Positions 1 through 8,630 of a stretch of DNA of 37,817 nucleotides are shown here, one piece after another. Origin of the DNA: JBFGCA01 sp041567315 (GTDB lineage Bacteria > Acidobacteriota > Thermoanaerobaculia > Multivoradales > JAHEKO01); assembly GCA_041567315.1 (NCBI GenBank), contig JBFGCA010000038.1:1-37817 (forward strand), written 5' to 3'. A model generated the notes under the pieces. The model was not told the origin of the DNA and made no database searches. It saw nothing but the letters and a program-made list of their open reading frames with translations. The translations under genes were made by a program, and so were the position numbers. Numbering within the stretch: the first letter of the stretch is position 1; the number at the start of each line of letters is the position of its first letter.

Positions 1-62
1 CGGCACGGCTCGAGGCGCTGGCGGCGGCCGGCGGCTGAGGGCGCGCGCCTGCGCTCGAGGCT

Positions 63-114
63 CTAGCAGCCCGTGGTGGAAGTCCGCCCGACCGACTTCC
101 ACCACGGGCTGCTA
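63..114. repeat. Short copy of CTAG hairpin repeat, arm family C; possible two-way terminator
   Basis: A perfect 21-bp inverted repeat (64-84 against 94-114) is separated by only 9 bases. The arm reads TAGCAGCCCGTGGTGGAAGT plus C. The left end is CTAG; at the right end the expected final G is C. Both ends match the termini of the 169-bp element at 26653-26821 (CTAGGAGCCCGTGGTGG... and ...CCACCACGGACTCCTAG), so this looks like an internally deleted copy. Its right arm supplies the TAG stop of the CDGSH gene, and the RNA would fold into a strong hairpin immediately after that stop. A terminator role is inference; there is no U-run. Confidence 0.75.
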
Positions 115-351
115 CTCGAGGCGGGCGTGCGTGCCGTCGCAGAACGGCGCGTTGCCGGTGTGCTTGCACTGGCAGAGCGCGACCCGGCGCTTCTCGTCGA
201 GCTCGATCGGGATGGGACTGAACTCGGTGCCCCGGTGCGAGCCGTCGCAGAACGGCTGGTTGCCGGAACGGCCGCAGCGGCACCAGAAGTAGGTTCCCGG
301 CTCCAGCTCGAGGACGGCGGGAAAGCGTTCGGCAATGCGGGGCTCGGACAT
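112..351 (-). CDS. Double-CDGSH iron-sulfur protein
   Basis: A 79-residue protein made almost entirely of two CDGSH zinc-finger-type 2Fe-2S motifs: CRCGRSGNQPFCDGSH (residues 24-39) and CQCKHTGNAPFCDGTH (60-75). Each motif has the three Cys plus one His that ligate a labile 2Fe-2S cluster in the mitoNEET/CISD family. The tandem arrangement resembles the CISD3/MiNT type. No signal peptide or membrane segment is seen, so it is probably a soluble cytosolic redox or Fe-S transfer protein; its partner is unknown. The ATG at 351 is preceded by AGGAG with 7-base spacing. It lies 53 bases downstream of the deaminase gene and may be read from the same operon. Its TAG stop falls in the inverted repeat at 63-114. 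Confidence 0.9.
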   Translation of the reverse strand: MSEPRIAERFPAVLELEPGTYFWCRCGRSGNQPFCDGSHRGTEFSPIPIELDEKRRVALCQCKHTGNAPFCDGTHARLE

Positions 352-404
352 CCTCGATCTCCTGTGGTGGTTCTCGCTCGGTCGTGCTCTCGCGGCGGCC
401 GATG

Positions 405-1484
405 TTACCCCGGCGCGCCCAGCTCGGCCGCCAGCGCCGCGAAGCGGCGGTCGAACTCGCCCTCCAGCCGCTCCCTCGCCGGCGCCTCCAGGAAGGCGTG
501 GCGCAGCGCCGCCCGCGCCAGCGCCTCGAGCTCGGCGGCTCCGTAGCCGAAGGCCCCGGCCAGGGCCTGGTACTCCTCGCTCAGCGTGGTGGCGAAAAAG
601 CCCGGGTCGTCCGAGTTGACGGTGACCTCGAGCCCCGCCCGCCGCAGGGCGTCGAAGGGGTGCTCCGCGTAAGAAGGCGCCACCCCCAGCCTGAGGTTGG
701 AGGTCGGGCAGACCTCGAGCGGCACGCCGGCCGACCGCAGCCGCTCGACGGTTCCCGGGTCGTCGAGCGCCCGCACGCCGTGACCGATGCGCTCGGCGCC
801 GCAGTGGTCGAGCACGGCGCGGATCGAGTCGGCGCCACCGTGCTCGCCGGCGTGCGCCACCCGCCGCAGCCCGCCGTCGGCGGCCGCCCGGAAGTGCTCG
901 CGGAAGGGCTCGACCGGCTCGTTCTCGAACCCCGACAGGCCGAGCGCCACCACCCCGTGCCGGCGGGCGTCGAGCGCCCAGCCGAGGGTGGCCTCGGCGC
1001 GCCGCGGGCCGAGGTCGCGCACCAGGTCGGGGATCAGCCGCACGCTCACCCCGCGCCGGTCGCCCTCGACCAGCACCTCCCAGAGGGCGTCGGCCACCTC
1101 GCCGCCGTTGGCGCCGTTGGCGAGGTGGGTGCCGATCGTGAAGTGGGCCTCGGTGTAGAGCACCTGGTGCCGCCCCTGGAGCTCCAGGAAATCGCGGGCG
1201 ACGAGCTGGAAGTCCTCGGGGTCGCGCAGACAGGCGCAGCAGGCGAGATAGATCTCGACGAACTGCTCGAAGTCCTCGAACTCGAACCAGCGCCGGACGC
1301 CCTCGACGTCGCCGGCCGGCAGCCGCACGCCATGCCGCGCGGCCAGCCGCAGCAGGGTGGCCGGTGTCATCGACCCCTCGAGATGGACGTGCAGCTCGAC
1401 CTTGGGCATCCGCCGCACGAACTCGCGCAGAGCGCCGCCGTCCAGCGTCCCGCCGGGGCCGGCGCGGCCGGCCGCCGCGCTCAC
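405..1484 (-). CDS. Adenosine/adenine deaminase family protein
   Basis: A 359-residue metal-dependent amidohydrolase of the adenosine deaminase family, which hydrolyses the 6-amino group of adenosine or adenine in purine salvage. Visible motifs in order are HVHLEG (residues 32-37, metal-binding HxH), HAGE (the His/Glu catalytic pair), CGAERIGHG, EVCPTSNL and NSDDPGFF (catalytic Asp pair). The length is normal for the family. NSDDP with two aromatic residues recalls the bacterial adenine-deaminase branch, but the motifs alone do not decide adenosine versus adenine, so no symbol is given. The GTG start at 1484 overlaps the coaD stop (GTGA), implying translational coupling at the end of the recN-coaD operon. 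Confidence 0.88.
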   Translation of the reverse strand: MSAAAGRAGPGGTLDGGALREFVRRMPKVELHVHLEGSMTPATLLRLAARHGVRLPAGDVEGVRRWFEFEDFEQFVEIYLACCACLRDPEDFQLVARDFLELQGRHQVLYTEAHFTIGTHLANGANGGEVADALWEVLVEGDRRGVSVRLIPDLVRDLGPRRAEATLGWALDARRHGVVALGLSGFENEPVEPFREHFRAAADGGLRRVAHAGEHGGADSIRAVLDHCGAERIGHGVRALDDPGTVERLRSAGVPLEVCPTSNLRLGVAPSYAEHPFDALRRAGLEVTVNSDDPGFFATTLSEEYQALAGAFGYGAAELEALARAALRHAFLEAPARERLEGEFDRRFAALAAELGAPG

Positions 1485-1987
1485 GCCGGCTCGGGCGGCG
1501 GCGCCGGGCCCCGCTGGCGAAGTCGTTCCAGCACCCGGTCGGGCACCAGCCCCGCCAGGTCGCCGCCCAGGAAGAAGACCTCCTTGACCAGCCGGCTCGA
1601 CAGGTAGCTGTACTCCTCCTTGGGGGTCAGGAACAGGGTCTCGACCCGGGCGTTGAGGTGCCGGTTCATCAGCGCCATCTGGAACTCGTACTCGAAGTCG
1701 GAGACCGCCCGCAGACCGCGCACGATGATCCGGGCGCCGACCCGATCGACGAAGTCGACCAGCAGTCCGTCGAAGCTCTCGACGCTGCAGTCGTCGAAGC
1801 CGGCCAGCTCGCGGCGGATCATCTCCACCCGGTCGGCCACCGTGAACGCCGGGCGTTTGGCCTCGTTGCCGAGCACCGCCACGACCAGCCGGTCGAACAG
1901 CGGCCGGCAGCGCTCGATGATGTCCAGGTGGCCGTTGTGCAGCGGGTCGAACGAGCCCGGGTACACCGCCACCCGCGGATCGCTCAT
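1481..1987 (-). CDS. coaD: Phosphopantetheine adenylyltransferase
   Basis: A 168-residue nucleotidyltransferase that adenylates 4'-phosphopantetheine to dephospho-CoA, the penultimate step of coenzyme A synthesis. The N terminus carries GSFDPLHNGH (the HxGH nucleotide-binding motif), followed by VRGLRAVSDFEYE and the C-terminal YSYLSSRLVKEV, all typical of bacterial CoaD. The length is normal with a slight Pro-rich tail. The ATG at 1987 overlaps the upstream propeller gene's stop (ATGA), and its own TGA overlaps the next start (GTGA), so it is the middle of a tightly coupled run. The reading frame stays open upstream to 3181, but that extension lies antiparallel-free inside the propeller gene in another frame and has no family similarity. 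Confidence 0.96.
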   Translation of the reverse strand: MSDPRVAVYPGSFDPLHNGHLDIIERCRPLFDRLVVAVLGNEAKRPAFTVADRVEMIRRELAGFDDCSVESFDGLLVDFVDRVGARIIVRGLRAVSDFEYEFQMALMNRHLNARVETLFLTPKEEYSYLSSRLVKEVFFLGGDLAGLVPDRVLERLRQRGPAPPPEPA

Positions 1988-4173
1988 CGCGCCGCCCCGG
2001 AGAGATCGAAGGTCCGCAGGTTGAAGGCGGCGTCGGTCACCCGCAGCAGCACCAGGGCGGCGGCGGGCGGCGGCACCAGCGTCAGCGTCTCGCGCTGCCC
2101 GTCGAGCAGCCCGTCGGCGGCGGTGGCCGGCAGCCACTCCCCGGCGTCGACGCTGTAGACCGCCTCGCGCAGCGGGCTGAGCGCGTCCTCGACCTCGATC
2201 CGCCACTCGCCGGGGCCGCGCTCGACGGCGCCCAGCGCCGGCGGCGTGTGATCGATCAGCACCGGGACGCTCAGCTCCTCGGCCACCATCAGCTCGGGAT
2301 CGTCGCCCCGCCGGTCGCGAACCACCAGCCGGAACCGGTAGTCGCCGTCGGGCAGGGCGGCGGCATCGAACGAGTGGTAGGTCTCCTCGAGGTCCTCCGC
2401 CACCGCCAGCCACTTGCCGCCGCCGGGCTCGGGCTGGAAGGCGAGGTCGTAGCGCAGGTCGTCGCCGTTGGGGTCCTCGGCCTCCCACTGCAGGGTGCGA
2501 TAACCGAGCTTCCAGAGGGTCTTCAGCCGCCGGTCCTCGGTGGTGGCGGGCCGCAGGTCGGTGAAGATGCCCTGCCGATTGGGGTGGGCCGGCTCGTAGA
2601 CCTGGGTGGCCGGATTGAAGCTCGCGGGCACCAGGATCTGCCCCGGGTCGAGCACCTTGAGGCTGGTGATCCGCGGCGGCTGGTTGGCCTGCAGATAGGA
2701 GACGGTGACCGCGGTCAGGGTCGGAGAGCGGCCGTCGGCCGCCACCAGCTCGGCGCGCCACTGCAGATAGCGCCCGGCCGGGACGCCGGCGACCGGCACC
2801 TCGCGGCCCCCGTCCTGGCCCTCGGCCGGCTTGCTCCAGGCGGTCCAGGTCTGGTCGGGCTGGGCGGAAAGGCCGCTGCGGAAGGAGAACCGGACGCGGG
2901 TGCCCGCCGGCTGCTCGCCCTGCCAGGCGAGGGTCCCGAAGCGGGCCACCTGGCCGGCGTCGAGGGCGGGGCTGGTGTAGGTGCCGCGCCGCTCGGTCTC
3001 GCCGGCGATGCGGTAGAAGCCGGCGGCGTTGGTGGTGGCGAAGGCCGGCCCGGGGCGGTCGGCCAGCAGCGCCACCACCTGCCGCTCGTCGACGTCCTTT
3101 TCGAGCACCGGCTTGCGGCCGCGCAGGCTGTAGAGCTTGCCCTCGAGTCCGGTGCCCACCCACAACCGGTCGCGATGCCACAGCAGCGCGTAGACCGTCT
3201 CTTCCTCGAAGCCGGCGAGCCGCTCGACGACCCCTTCGGGGCTGATCGACAGCAGCTCGGCGCGCGGTCCCTTGAAGCCCTCGGGCCGCGACCCGGTGCC
3301 GCCGGCTTCGGCGGGGGTGACGGTGATCCGGACCGCCTCCTGGTCGGCCTCGCCTTCGGCGCCGCCGCCGGTGGCCGCGGTCGTGGGCGCCGCCGCCGGG
3401 GCGGCGAGGTCCACCAGACTGGCCTCCGAAGCGAGGACGGCGGCGTAGGCGCGGCCGTCGGCGGCGGCGGTGAGCGCCACCACCTCCGGCTGGGCCGCGT
3501 CATAGAGCGTGCGCGCCACCCCGTCCGGGTCGAGACGCACGATCAGCCCCTCGCCGGCGGTACCCACCAGCAGGTCGCCGCCGGGCAGCGGCTGCAGCGA
3601 GCGCAGGTGGGTGTCCTCGCCGTCGTAGAGGACCTCGCCGCGCCCCTCGCGGTCCACCCGGTACAGCCGCCCCTCGGTGCCGGTGGCGACCAGCAGGTCG
3701 CCCGCCGCCGAGCGCGCCAGCGCCCAGATGTAGGTCTCCTGGGGGTCGAAGAAGACCTCCGCCCGGCCGCCGGCGATCCGGTAGACCTTGCCGCGCGGCG
3801 ACGAGCCGGCGAAGACGGTGCCGTCGGCGTCGGCCAGGACGGCGAAGATCTCGGGCTCGGCCGCGGTGTGGAGCACCTCCAACCCGCCCTCGGCGTCGAG
3901 CAGCAGCACGCGGCCGGAGTTGCCGGTGCCCAGCACCCAGCCCCGCGGATGGCTGGCGCCGGTGAACAGGAACGGCTCGGTGATGTCGGCCAGCCGCACC
4001 GCCCGGTCGGCGAGCTGCAGGGTGCCGCGATCGTCGACGCCGATGCCGTCGAGGCGACCGGCGAGGAAGGCGCTCCTCGACTGGATGCGGAACGAGCGCA
4101 CCTCCGCGCCCGCTGCCGGCAGGGCGCCGAGCAGCAGGGCGACGGCCGCGGTGACGAAGCGCGCCGCCCTCAC
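1984..4173 (-). CDS. Secreted beta-propeller-like protein of unknown function
   Basis: A 729-residue protein with an N-terminal signal peptide (basic start, then a hydrophobic Ala/Leu stretch ending AAGAEV near residue 23). Residues of roughly 60-400 contain repeated blade-like units such as PRGKVYRIAGG, GTEGRLYRVDREG, GEGLIVRLDPDG and GTGLEGKLYSLRG, which are typical of WD40/YncE-like propellers. The C-terminal half looks like beta-sandwich (fibronectin-type) segments, for example VLIDHTPPALG. A role outside the cytoplasm as a binding or scaffold protein is inferred; no enzyme motif is seen. The GTG start overlaps the stop of the S55-peptidase gene (GTGA), so the two are probably co-translated and may act together in the envelope. 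Confidence 0.75.
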   Translation of the reverse strand: MRAARFVTAAVALLLGALPAAGAEVRSFRIQSRSAFLAGRLDGIGVDDRGTLQLADRAVRLADITEPFLFTGASHPRGWVLGTGNSGRVLLLDAEGGLEVLHTAAEPEIFAVLADADGTVFAGSSPRGKVYRIAGGRAEVFFDPQETYIWALARSAAGDLLVATGTEGRLYRVDREGRGEVLYDGEDTHLRSLQPLPGGDLLVGTAGEGLIVRLDPDGVARTLYDAAQPEVVALTAAADGRAYAAVLASEASLVDLAAPAAAPTTAATGGGAEGEADQEAVRITVTPAEAGGTGSRPEGFKGPRAELLSISPEGVVERLAGFEEETVYALLWHRDRLWVGTGLEGKLYSLRGRKPVLEKDVDERQVVALLADRPGPAFATTNAAGFYRIAGETERRGTYTSPALDAGQVARFGTLAWQGEQPAGTRVRFSFRSGLSAQPDQTWTAWSKPAEGQDGGREVPVAGVPAGRYLQWRAELVAADGRSPTLTAVTVSYLQANQPPRITSLKVLDPGQILVPASFNPATQVYEPAHPNRQGIFTDLRPATTEDRRLKTLWKLGYRTLQWEAEDPNGDDLRYDLAFQPEPGGGKWLAVAEDLEETYHSFDAAALPDGDYRFRLVVRDRRGDDPELMVAEELSVPVLIDHTPPALGAVERGPGEWRIEVEDALSPLREAVYSVDAGEWLPATAADGLLDGQRETLTLVPPPAAALVLLRVTDAAFNLRTFDLSGAAR

Positions 4174-6251
4174 CGGCGCCCACCCTCGCCACCACCGTCG
4201 CCGGCTCCACCCTCCCCGGCACCGTCGTCGCCGGAGCCACCGTCCCCTGGGCCTCCCGCTGCCGCGCCTCCGTCCCCGGCACTCTCGCCGCTGGTGACGG
4301 TCAGCACCTCGCCCGCCGCCTCCGCAGGCGCGCTCTCGGGCTCACCCTCCGACTCGGCCGGCAGGGTCCCCGGCCGCCGCACCTCGAGGTCGACCCTCAC
4401 CAGCCCCTCGAGCGGCAGCCCGACGTCGAGGACGTGCTCCTGGGCCACCGCCAGCGGCAGCGGCACGGCGCTGGTCGAAGAGGCGGCGGCCCACAGCGAG
4501 CGCACCGAGCCGGGGAGCTGGGGCAGCACCTCGCCGGCCACCGCCAGCCCCGAGCCCCGGCGGATGCCCAGCACCACCAGCTGGCGGCGCGAGTGGAGCG
4601 ACTTGAGGAAGGCCAGGGCCTGATCGAAGTTGACCGGGTCCAGCCGCTCGATCGCCAGGCGCGCGGCGTCGACGCTCACCCCGTCGCCGGCCAGCAGGCT
4701 GTAGCGCCCGTCGGGCAGGCCGGTCGGCACCTCGATCTCGAGCGAGCGCCGGAAGTGCTGCCCGCGGTAGGCCACCAGGTCGAAGTTGAGGGCCACCCGG
4801 TCCCCCGGCCGTACCAGGGTGCTGGCGGCGTGGGCCTCGATCAGCCGCGCGGTGCGCGGCTCGCGGTGCTGCGAAAGCTCGACCTCGATCCCCGCCAGCT
4901 CCACCTCCTCGAGCCGGTTCTGGAGCAGATAGCCGGTGAAGGCCAGCAGGTAGACCGCGGTCTCCATCGCCGCCGTGCCGCCGTCGAAGCTCTGGTGGAT
5001 GGCGAGCTCGCCGCGTCTCCCGAGGTCGAAGCGCACGTCGAGATCCAGGCCCTGCGCCCCCACCGACTGGGTGGCGGCGTCGAGCGAGCCCAGCACCGCG
5101 ACCGCCACCAGCGCGGGGGTGAGCAGTGGCACGTCGGCCAGACGCAGCTCGAACCGCCGCTGCCGGTCGCCGGCCACCGCCACCGCCACCGGCAGCTGCG
5201 GCGCGCTCGCCCCCAGCACGCCGCTGACCCCGGCCAGACGGTCCAGATCGAAGGCACCCACCACCGGCCCGAGGTTGGAGATCTTGAACGAGCTGAAGTC
5301 GTTGGCCAGTACGGTGATGATCTCGGCACTGGCCATCGGCAGGCGGACCGGCCCCAGACCCAGGAACGGATGGCCGAAGGCCAGCACCCGGTCGCCGGCG
5401 CGGTCGGTCACCGTCCCGGTGGCGGCCAGCCGCAGGTCGCCGTCGATCAGCACCGCGGCAACCGCCGCCCCCGGTACCAGCGGACCGGGTGGCAGGACGG
5501 CGCCGTCGCCGGCCGCCGCCAGCCCACCGAGCGCCTCGCCGAGAAGCCGGCGGCTCGAGTCGCCGAAGCCGGCGGCGCTCCACTGCAGACCCGGTCCACC
5601 GGCCGGCAGCGGCCCCGCCGACGGCAGCGGCGGCGCGGCCAGCGCCTCGAGCGCCTGGTGCAGCAGATCGCCCGGCTGGCGGCCGGGCAGCAGGTCCGCC
5701 GGCTCGACCGTGGCCGCGCCGCGCGGCGCGGAGCCGCCCGCCGGCGGCGCCAGCTCGCGCATCGCCTCGATCGGGGTGATGCCGGCCACCGGCTCGCGGG
5801 CGAACGGCCAGCCGAAAGAGACCGCCCCGGCCAGGCGCTCGCCGAGATAGACCGGGCTGCCGCTCATGCCGGCGATCACCCCGGTCTCCTCCAGCCCGCG
5901 GCCGCTGAGACGGGCGAGGATGTAGCTCATGCCCGGCTGCGGGTTGCGCCACACCCCCAGAACTTCGACCTCGAAGCGCTCCGGCTGCGCCCCGGTGAAG
6001 ACCGACAGACCCCAGCCGCGGTCGCCGGGCCGGACCTCGTCGAGCGGGACGGGAGCCGGCGCCTCAAACGGCGTCGGGGTCACCGTGGTGGCCGGCTGCG
6101 GGTCGGCGGCCGCCGCCGGCGCGACGCCGGCGAAGAGGGTGGCACCCAGCAGGGCGGCGACGCCGAGGGTGGTGGACGGGGCGGGCAGGCTGCACACCTT
6201 GTTGTGCATTCCGGTCGGGTCTACGCGGCTCGCGGGCTCAGGACGGTTCAT
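4170..6251 (-). CDS. SpoIVB-like peptidase S55 domain protein, exported
   Basis: About 693 residues from the ATG at 6251 (MNRPEPASR) or 679 from the ATG at 6209 (MHNKVCSLP). Both precede a hydrophobic signal segment ending APAAAA. The segment GVIAGMSGSPVYL (around residues 125-137) is the serine-protease box of the SpoIVB/S55 family, followed by AGAVSFGWPF and GITPIEAM as in family members. The rest is beta-rich with no further motif, and the last roughly 40 residues are a Gly/Asp/Glu low-complexity tail. In sporulators SpoIVB cleaves an envelope signalling protein; here sporulation is not implied and the substrate is unknown. The start overlaps the end of tsaC and the stop overlaps the propeller gene, so it belongs to the recN-add operon. 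Confidence 0.82.
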   Translation of the reverse strand: MNRPEPASRVDPTGMHNKVCSLPAPSTTLGVAALLGATLFAGVAPAAAADPQPATTVTPTPFEAPAPVPLDEVRPGDRGWGLSVFTGAQPERFEVEVLGVWRNPQPGMSYILARLSGRGLEETGVIAGMSGSPVYLGERLAGAVSFGWPFAREPVAGITPIEAMRELAPPAGGSAPRGAATVEPADLLPGRQPGDLLHQALEALAAPPLPSAGPLPAGGPGLQWSAAGFGDSSRRLLGEALGGLAAAGDGAVLPPGPLVPGAAVAAVLIDGDLRLAATGTVTDRAGDRVLAFGHPFLGLGPVRLPMASAEIITVLANDFSSFKISNLGPVVGAFDLDRLAGVSGVLGASAPQLPVAVAVAGDRQRRFELRLADVPLLTPALVAVAVLGSLDAATQSVGAQGLDLDVRFDLGRRGELAIHQSFDGGTAAMETAVYLLAFTGYLLQNRLEEVELAGIEVELSQHREPRTARLIEAHAASTLVRPGDRVALNFDLVAYRGQHFRRSLEIEVPTGLPDGRYSLLAGDGVSVDAARLAIERLDPVNFDQALAFLKSLHSRRQLVVLGIRRGSGLAVAGEVLPQLPGSVRSLWAAASSTSAVPLPLAVAQEHVLDVGLPLEGLVRVDLEVRRPGTLPAESEGEPESAPAEAAGEVLTVTSGESAGDGGAAAGGPGDGGSGDDGAGEGGAGDGGGEGGRR

Positions 6252-6885
6252 CAGCAGGGATTTCCGCAGCCGCTGCGGAAATCCCCTCCTCCGCGAGCAG
6301 CCGCAACCCCCCCACAGGATAGCGCCCCGGGCGCAGCACGGTGAAGCCCCGGCCGCCCAGGGCGACGATCGTCGACGGCGGACCACCGGCCAGGTCGCCG
6401 CCCTCCACCACCCAGGCGTCGAGGCCGCCGAGCAGCTCGCGGACCTCGGCCAGCCGGCAGCACGGCGGCTCGCCGCTGCGGTTGGCGGAGGTGGCGGTGA
6501 GTCCGTGCCCCAGCGCCGCCAGCAGCTCGCGGAGACGCCGGTGGTCGGGCACCCGCACGCCCAGGGTGTTGCCGCCGGCCGCCGCCGGCAGGCCGGCGGC
6601 CACCGGAACCACCACCGTCAGCGCCGCCGGCCACAGCGCCGCCAGCCGCCGCAGCCACGGGTCGTCGGGGTCGCCGCCCAGCGCCGCCAGCTGCCCTAAC
6701 GCGCCGAGAACCACCGGCAGCGGCTTGTCGGGCGGCCGCCCCTTGACCCGGAACACCGCCGCGACCCCGGCCGCGCTCCACGGGTCGGCGGCCAGCCCGT
6801 AGGTGGATTCGGTGGGCACCGCCAGCAGGCCGCCGCGCCGCAGGGTCGCGCGCAGCGGCGCCAGCGGCTCGCCCCAACGCCACAC
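6238..6885 (-). CDS. tsaC: Threonylcarbamoyl-AMP synthase (YrdC/Sua5 family)
   Basis: A 215-residue YrdC-domain protein that makes L-threonylcarbamoyl-AMP from Thr, bicarbonate and ATP, the first step of the t6A37 modification of ANN-decoding tRNAs. PTESTYGLAAD, KGRPPDKPLPVVL (the KxR nucleotide-binding motif), NTLGVRVPDH and TATSANRSGEP are all family hallmarks. There is no C-terminal Sua5 domain, so it is the short TsaC type. The C-terminal AAAAEIPADEPS is encoded partly by the perfect palindrome at 6257-6285. The GTG at 6885 was chosen as the start because it lies 17 bases after the recN stop and just before the conserved N terminus; no ATG is available. The next gene overlaps its 3' end. 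Confidence 0.92.
   Translation of the reverse strand: MWRWGEPLAPLRATLRRGGLLAVPTESTYGLAADPWSAAGVAAVFRVKGRPPDKPLPVVLGALGQLAALGGDPDDPWLRRLAALWPAALTVVVPVAAGLPAAAGGNTLGVRVPDHRRLRELLAALGHGLTATSANRSGEPPCCRLAEVRELLGGLDAWVVEGGDLAGGPPSTIVALGGRGFTVLRPGRYPVGGLRLLAEEGISAAAAEIPADEPS
6257..6285. repeat. Perfect 29-base palindrome at tsaC/S55 junction
   Basis: The 29 bases form a perfect inverted repeat: arm GGGATTTCCGCAGC, a single central C, then the exact reverse complement. It lies inside the last codons of tsaC and 6 bases upstream of the ATG at 6251. In the mRNA it would be a 13-14 bp hairpin just before the S55-peptidase start, able to affect translation or processing between the two cistrons. Function is inference. 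Confidence 0.7.
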
Positions 6886-6902
6886 CGGCGCGGCCCCGCC
6901 CT

Positions 6903-8624
6903 TCAGACCGATCTCCCGGCGACCGCGATCAGCTCCTCGGCGTGCGACCGCGACAGCGGCGTCACCTTGCGCCCGGCCAGCATCCGCGCCACCTCCTCGA
7001 TGCGGCCCGTCTCGTCGAGCCGCTCGACGGCGGTGCGGGTGCGCCCGCCGGCAACCCGCTTGGAGACCCGGAAGTGGCGGTCGGCGTGGCTCGCCACCTG
7101 TGGCAGGTGGGTCACCGCCAGGACCTGGCCGCCGCGCGCCAGCCGCTTGAGCTTGCGACCCAGGGCGGCCGCCTCGGCGCCGCCGATGCCGGCGTCCACT
7201 TCGTCGAAGACCAGGCTGGTGGCCGCCGCCTCGCCCTCGCCGCGGACCGCCAGCTGGAGCGCCAGGTAGACGCGCGACAGCTCGCCCCCCGAAGCCGCCC
7301 GGGCCAGCGGCTGCGCCGCCTCGCCGGGGTTGGCGGTGAGCTCGAAGACCACCTGGTCGTAGCCCCAGGGGCCGAACTCGACCGGCTCGCCGGCGAGGTG
7401 CAGCGGACTGTCCTGCCGGCGGCGCCGCGCCAGCCCGACCGCGAAACGCGCCCGTTTCATGGCCAGCTCGGCCAGCTCGCGGTGGACCGCCTCGCAAAGC
7501 TGGCGCCCCCAGGCCTGGCGCCGCGCCGACAGCTCGGAGGCCGCCCGGCGGTAGGCCCCGAGAGCCGCCGCCACCCCGCTCTCCAGCTCGTCGCGGTTGG
7601 CGGCGTCGCCTTCGAGCTCCTCCAGCTCGGCGGCGATCGCCCGCCGCTGCTCCAGCACCTCGGCGGTGGTCGGCCCGTACTTGCGGAGCAGGCGCTCGAG
7701 AACCGCCAACCGCTCCTCGAGCTGGTCGAGCCGCCGCGGGTCGGCCTCCAGCCGCTCGCGGCGATCGCGCAGCGCGTCGGCGATCTCCTGGAGCTCGAGT
7801 CGCAGCTCGCGGAGGCGGCTCCCCCACGCCGGCGCCTCGGGCTCCCACTCGGCGATGCCGTCGAGGGCGCGCTCGGCTTGCGACAACCGCTCGACGGCGG
7901 CGCCGTCCTCCTCGAAAAGCCAGCCCAGCGAGCCCTCGAGCGCCTCGCCGATGGCTTCGACGTTGCGCAGCACCCGCCGCTCGGCGCGCAGCTCCTCCTC
8001 CTCGCCGGCCACTGGCGCGGCACGGTCGATCTCGGAGGCCTGGAAGCGCAGCAGGTCGATGCGCTCCTGGCGCAGCCGCTGGTCGCCCTGGAGCCGCGCC
8101 AGCCGTGCCTCCAGCGCGGACCAGGCCTCGAACGCCGCGGCCACCCGGGCGCCGGCCGCCGCGCCCTCGTCGCCGGCCGAGCGATCCAGCCACTGCCGCT
8201 GCTGCTCGGCCGACAGCAGACCCAGCTCGTCGCGCTGGGTGTGGATGCGCAGCAGCAGCGGCGCCACCTCGGCCAGCAGCCCGAGGGTCACCGGCTGGTC
8301 GTCGAGGAACACCCGGTTGCGGCCGGCGCGGCTGACCTCGCGGCGCACCACCAGCTCGTCGCCCCGCGGCTCGACGCCGGCGGTCTCGAGCGGGCGCCGC
8401 CAGGCCTCGCCCGCGGGCTCGAAGACCCCGGTCACGGTCAGCAGCTCGGTTCCCTGCCGGATCAGCTCGCTCGAGGCGCGGACGCCGGCCAGCAGCGCCA
8501 GCGAGTCGACGACGATCGACTTGCCGGCGCCGGTCTCGCCGGTGAGCACGTTGAGCCCGGGGCCGAACTCGACCGCGGCCTCCGCCAGCACCGCCAGGTT
8601 GCGGACGTGAAGGTCTCGAAGCAC
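6903..8624 (-). CDS. recN: DNA repair ATPase RecN
   Basis: A 573-residue SMC-like ATPase that acts at double-strand breaks and promotes sister-chromatid cohesion during recombinational repair. It starts MLRDLHVRNLAVLAEA, the family's usual first strand, with Walker A GETGAGKS near residue 30. Long Glu/Arg/Leu-rich coiled-coil segments fill about residues 150-370. The C-terminal half has the ABC signature ASGGELSRVYLAL and Walker B LVFDEVDAGIGG. Length is normal for RecN. The GTG at 8624 is the start. There is no clear ribosome-binding site, because the hairpin repeat 8631-8798 begins only 7 bases upstream; its promoter must lie in or beyond that repeat. First gene of the recN-tsaC-S55-propeller-coaD-deaminase run. 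Confidence 0.96.
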   Translation of the reverse strand: MLRDLHVRNLAVLAEAAVEFGPGLNVLTGETGAGKSIVVDSLALLAGVRASSELIRQGTELLTVTGVFEPAGEAWRRPLETAGVEPRGDELVVRREVSRAGRNRVFLDDQPVTLGLLAEVAPLLLRIHTQRDELGLLSAEQQRQWLDRSAGDEGAAAGARVAAAFEAWSALEARLARLQGDQRLRQERIDLLRFQASEIDRAAPVAGEEEELRAERRVLRNVEAIGEALEGSLGWLFEEDGAAVERLSQAERALDGIAEWEPEAPAWGSRLRELRLELQEIADALRDRRERLEADPRRLDQLEERLAVLERLLRKYGPTTAEVLEQRRAIAAELEELEGDAANRDELESGVAAALGAYRRAASELSARRQAWGRQLCEAVHRELAELAMKRARFAVGLARRRRQDSPLHLAGEPVEFGPWGYDQVVFELTANPGEAAQPLARAASGGELSRVYLALQLAVRGEGEAAATSLVFDEVDAGIGGAEAAALGRKLKRLARGGQVLAVTHLPQVASHADRHFRVSKRVAGGRTRTAVERLDETGRIEEVARMLAGRKVTPLSRSHAEELIAVAGRSV

Positions 8625-8630
8625 GGGCCG

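Noticed and set aside
3..38. Possible 3' end of a plus-strand gene (ARLEALAAAGG then TGA)
   Set aside because: Only 11 codons are visible, which is too little to support a call.
2248..4623. Very long plus-strand open frame antisense to the propeller gene (similar ones at 4434-6344, 6942-8798, 15000-17216, 17481-18833, 19184-21424, 31616-33376, 33199-34671)
   Set aside because: All lie opposite a gene with clear family motifs; they have Arg/Pro/Ala/His-rich composition with no recognisable domain and reflect lack of stops in GC-rich DNA.
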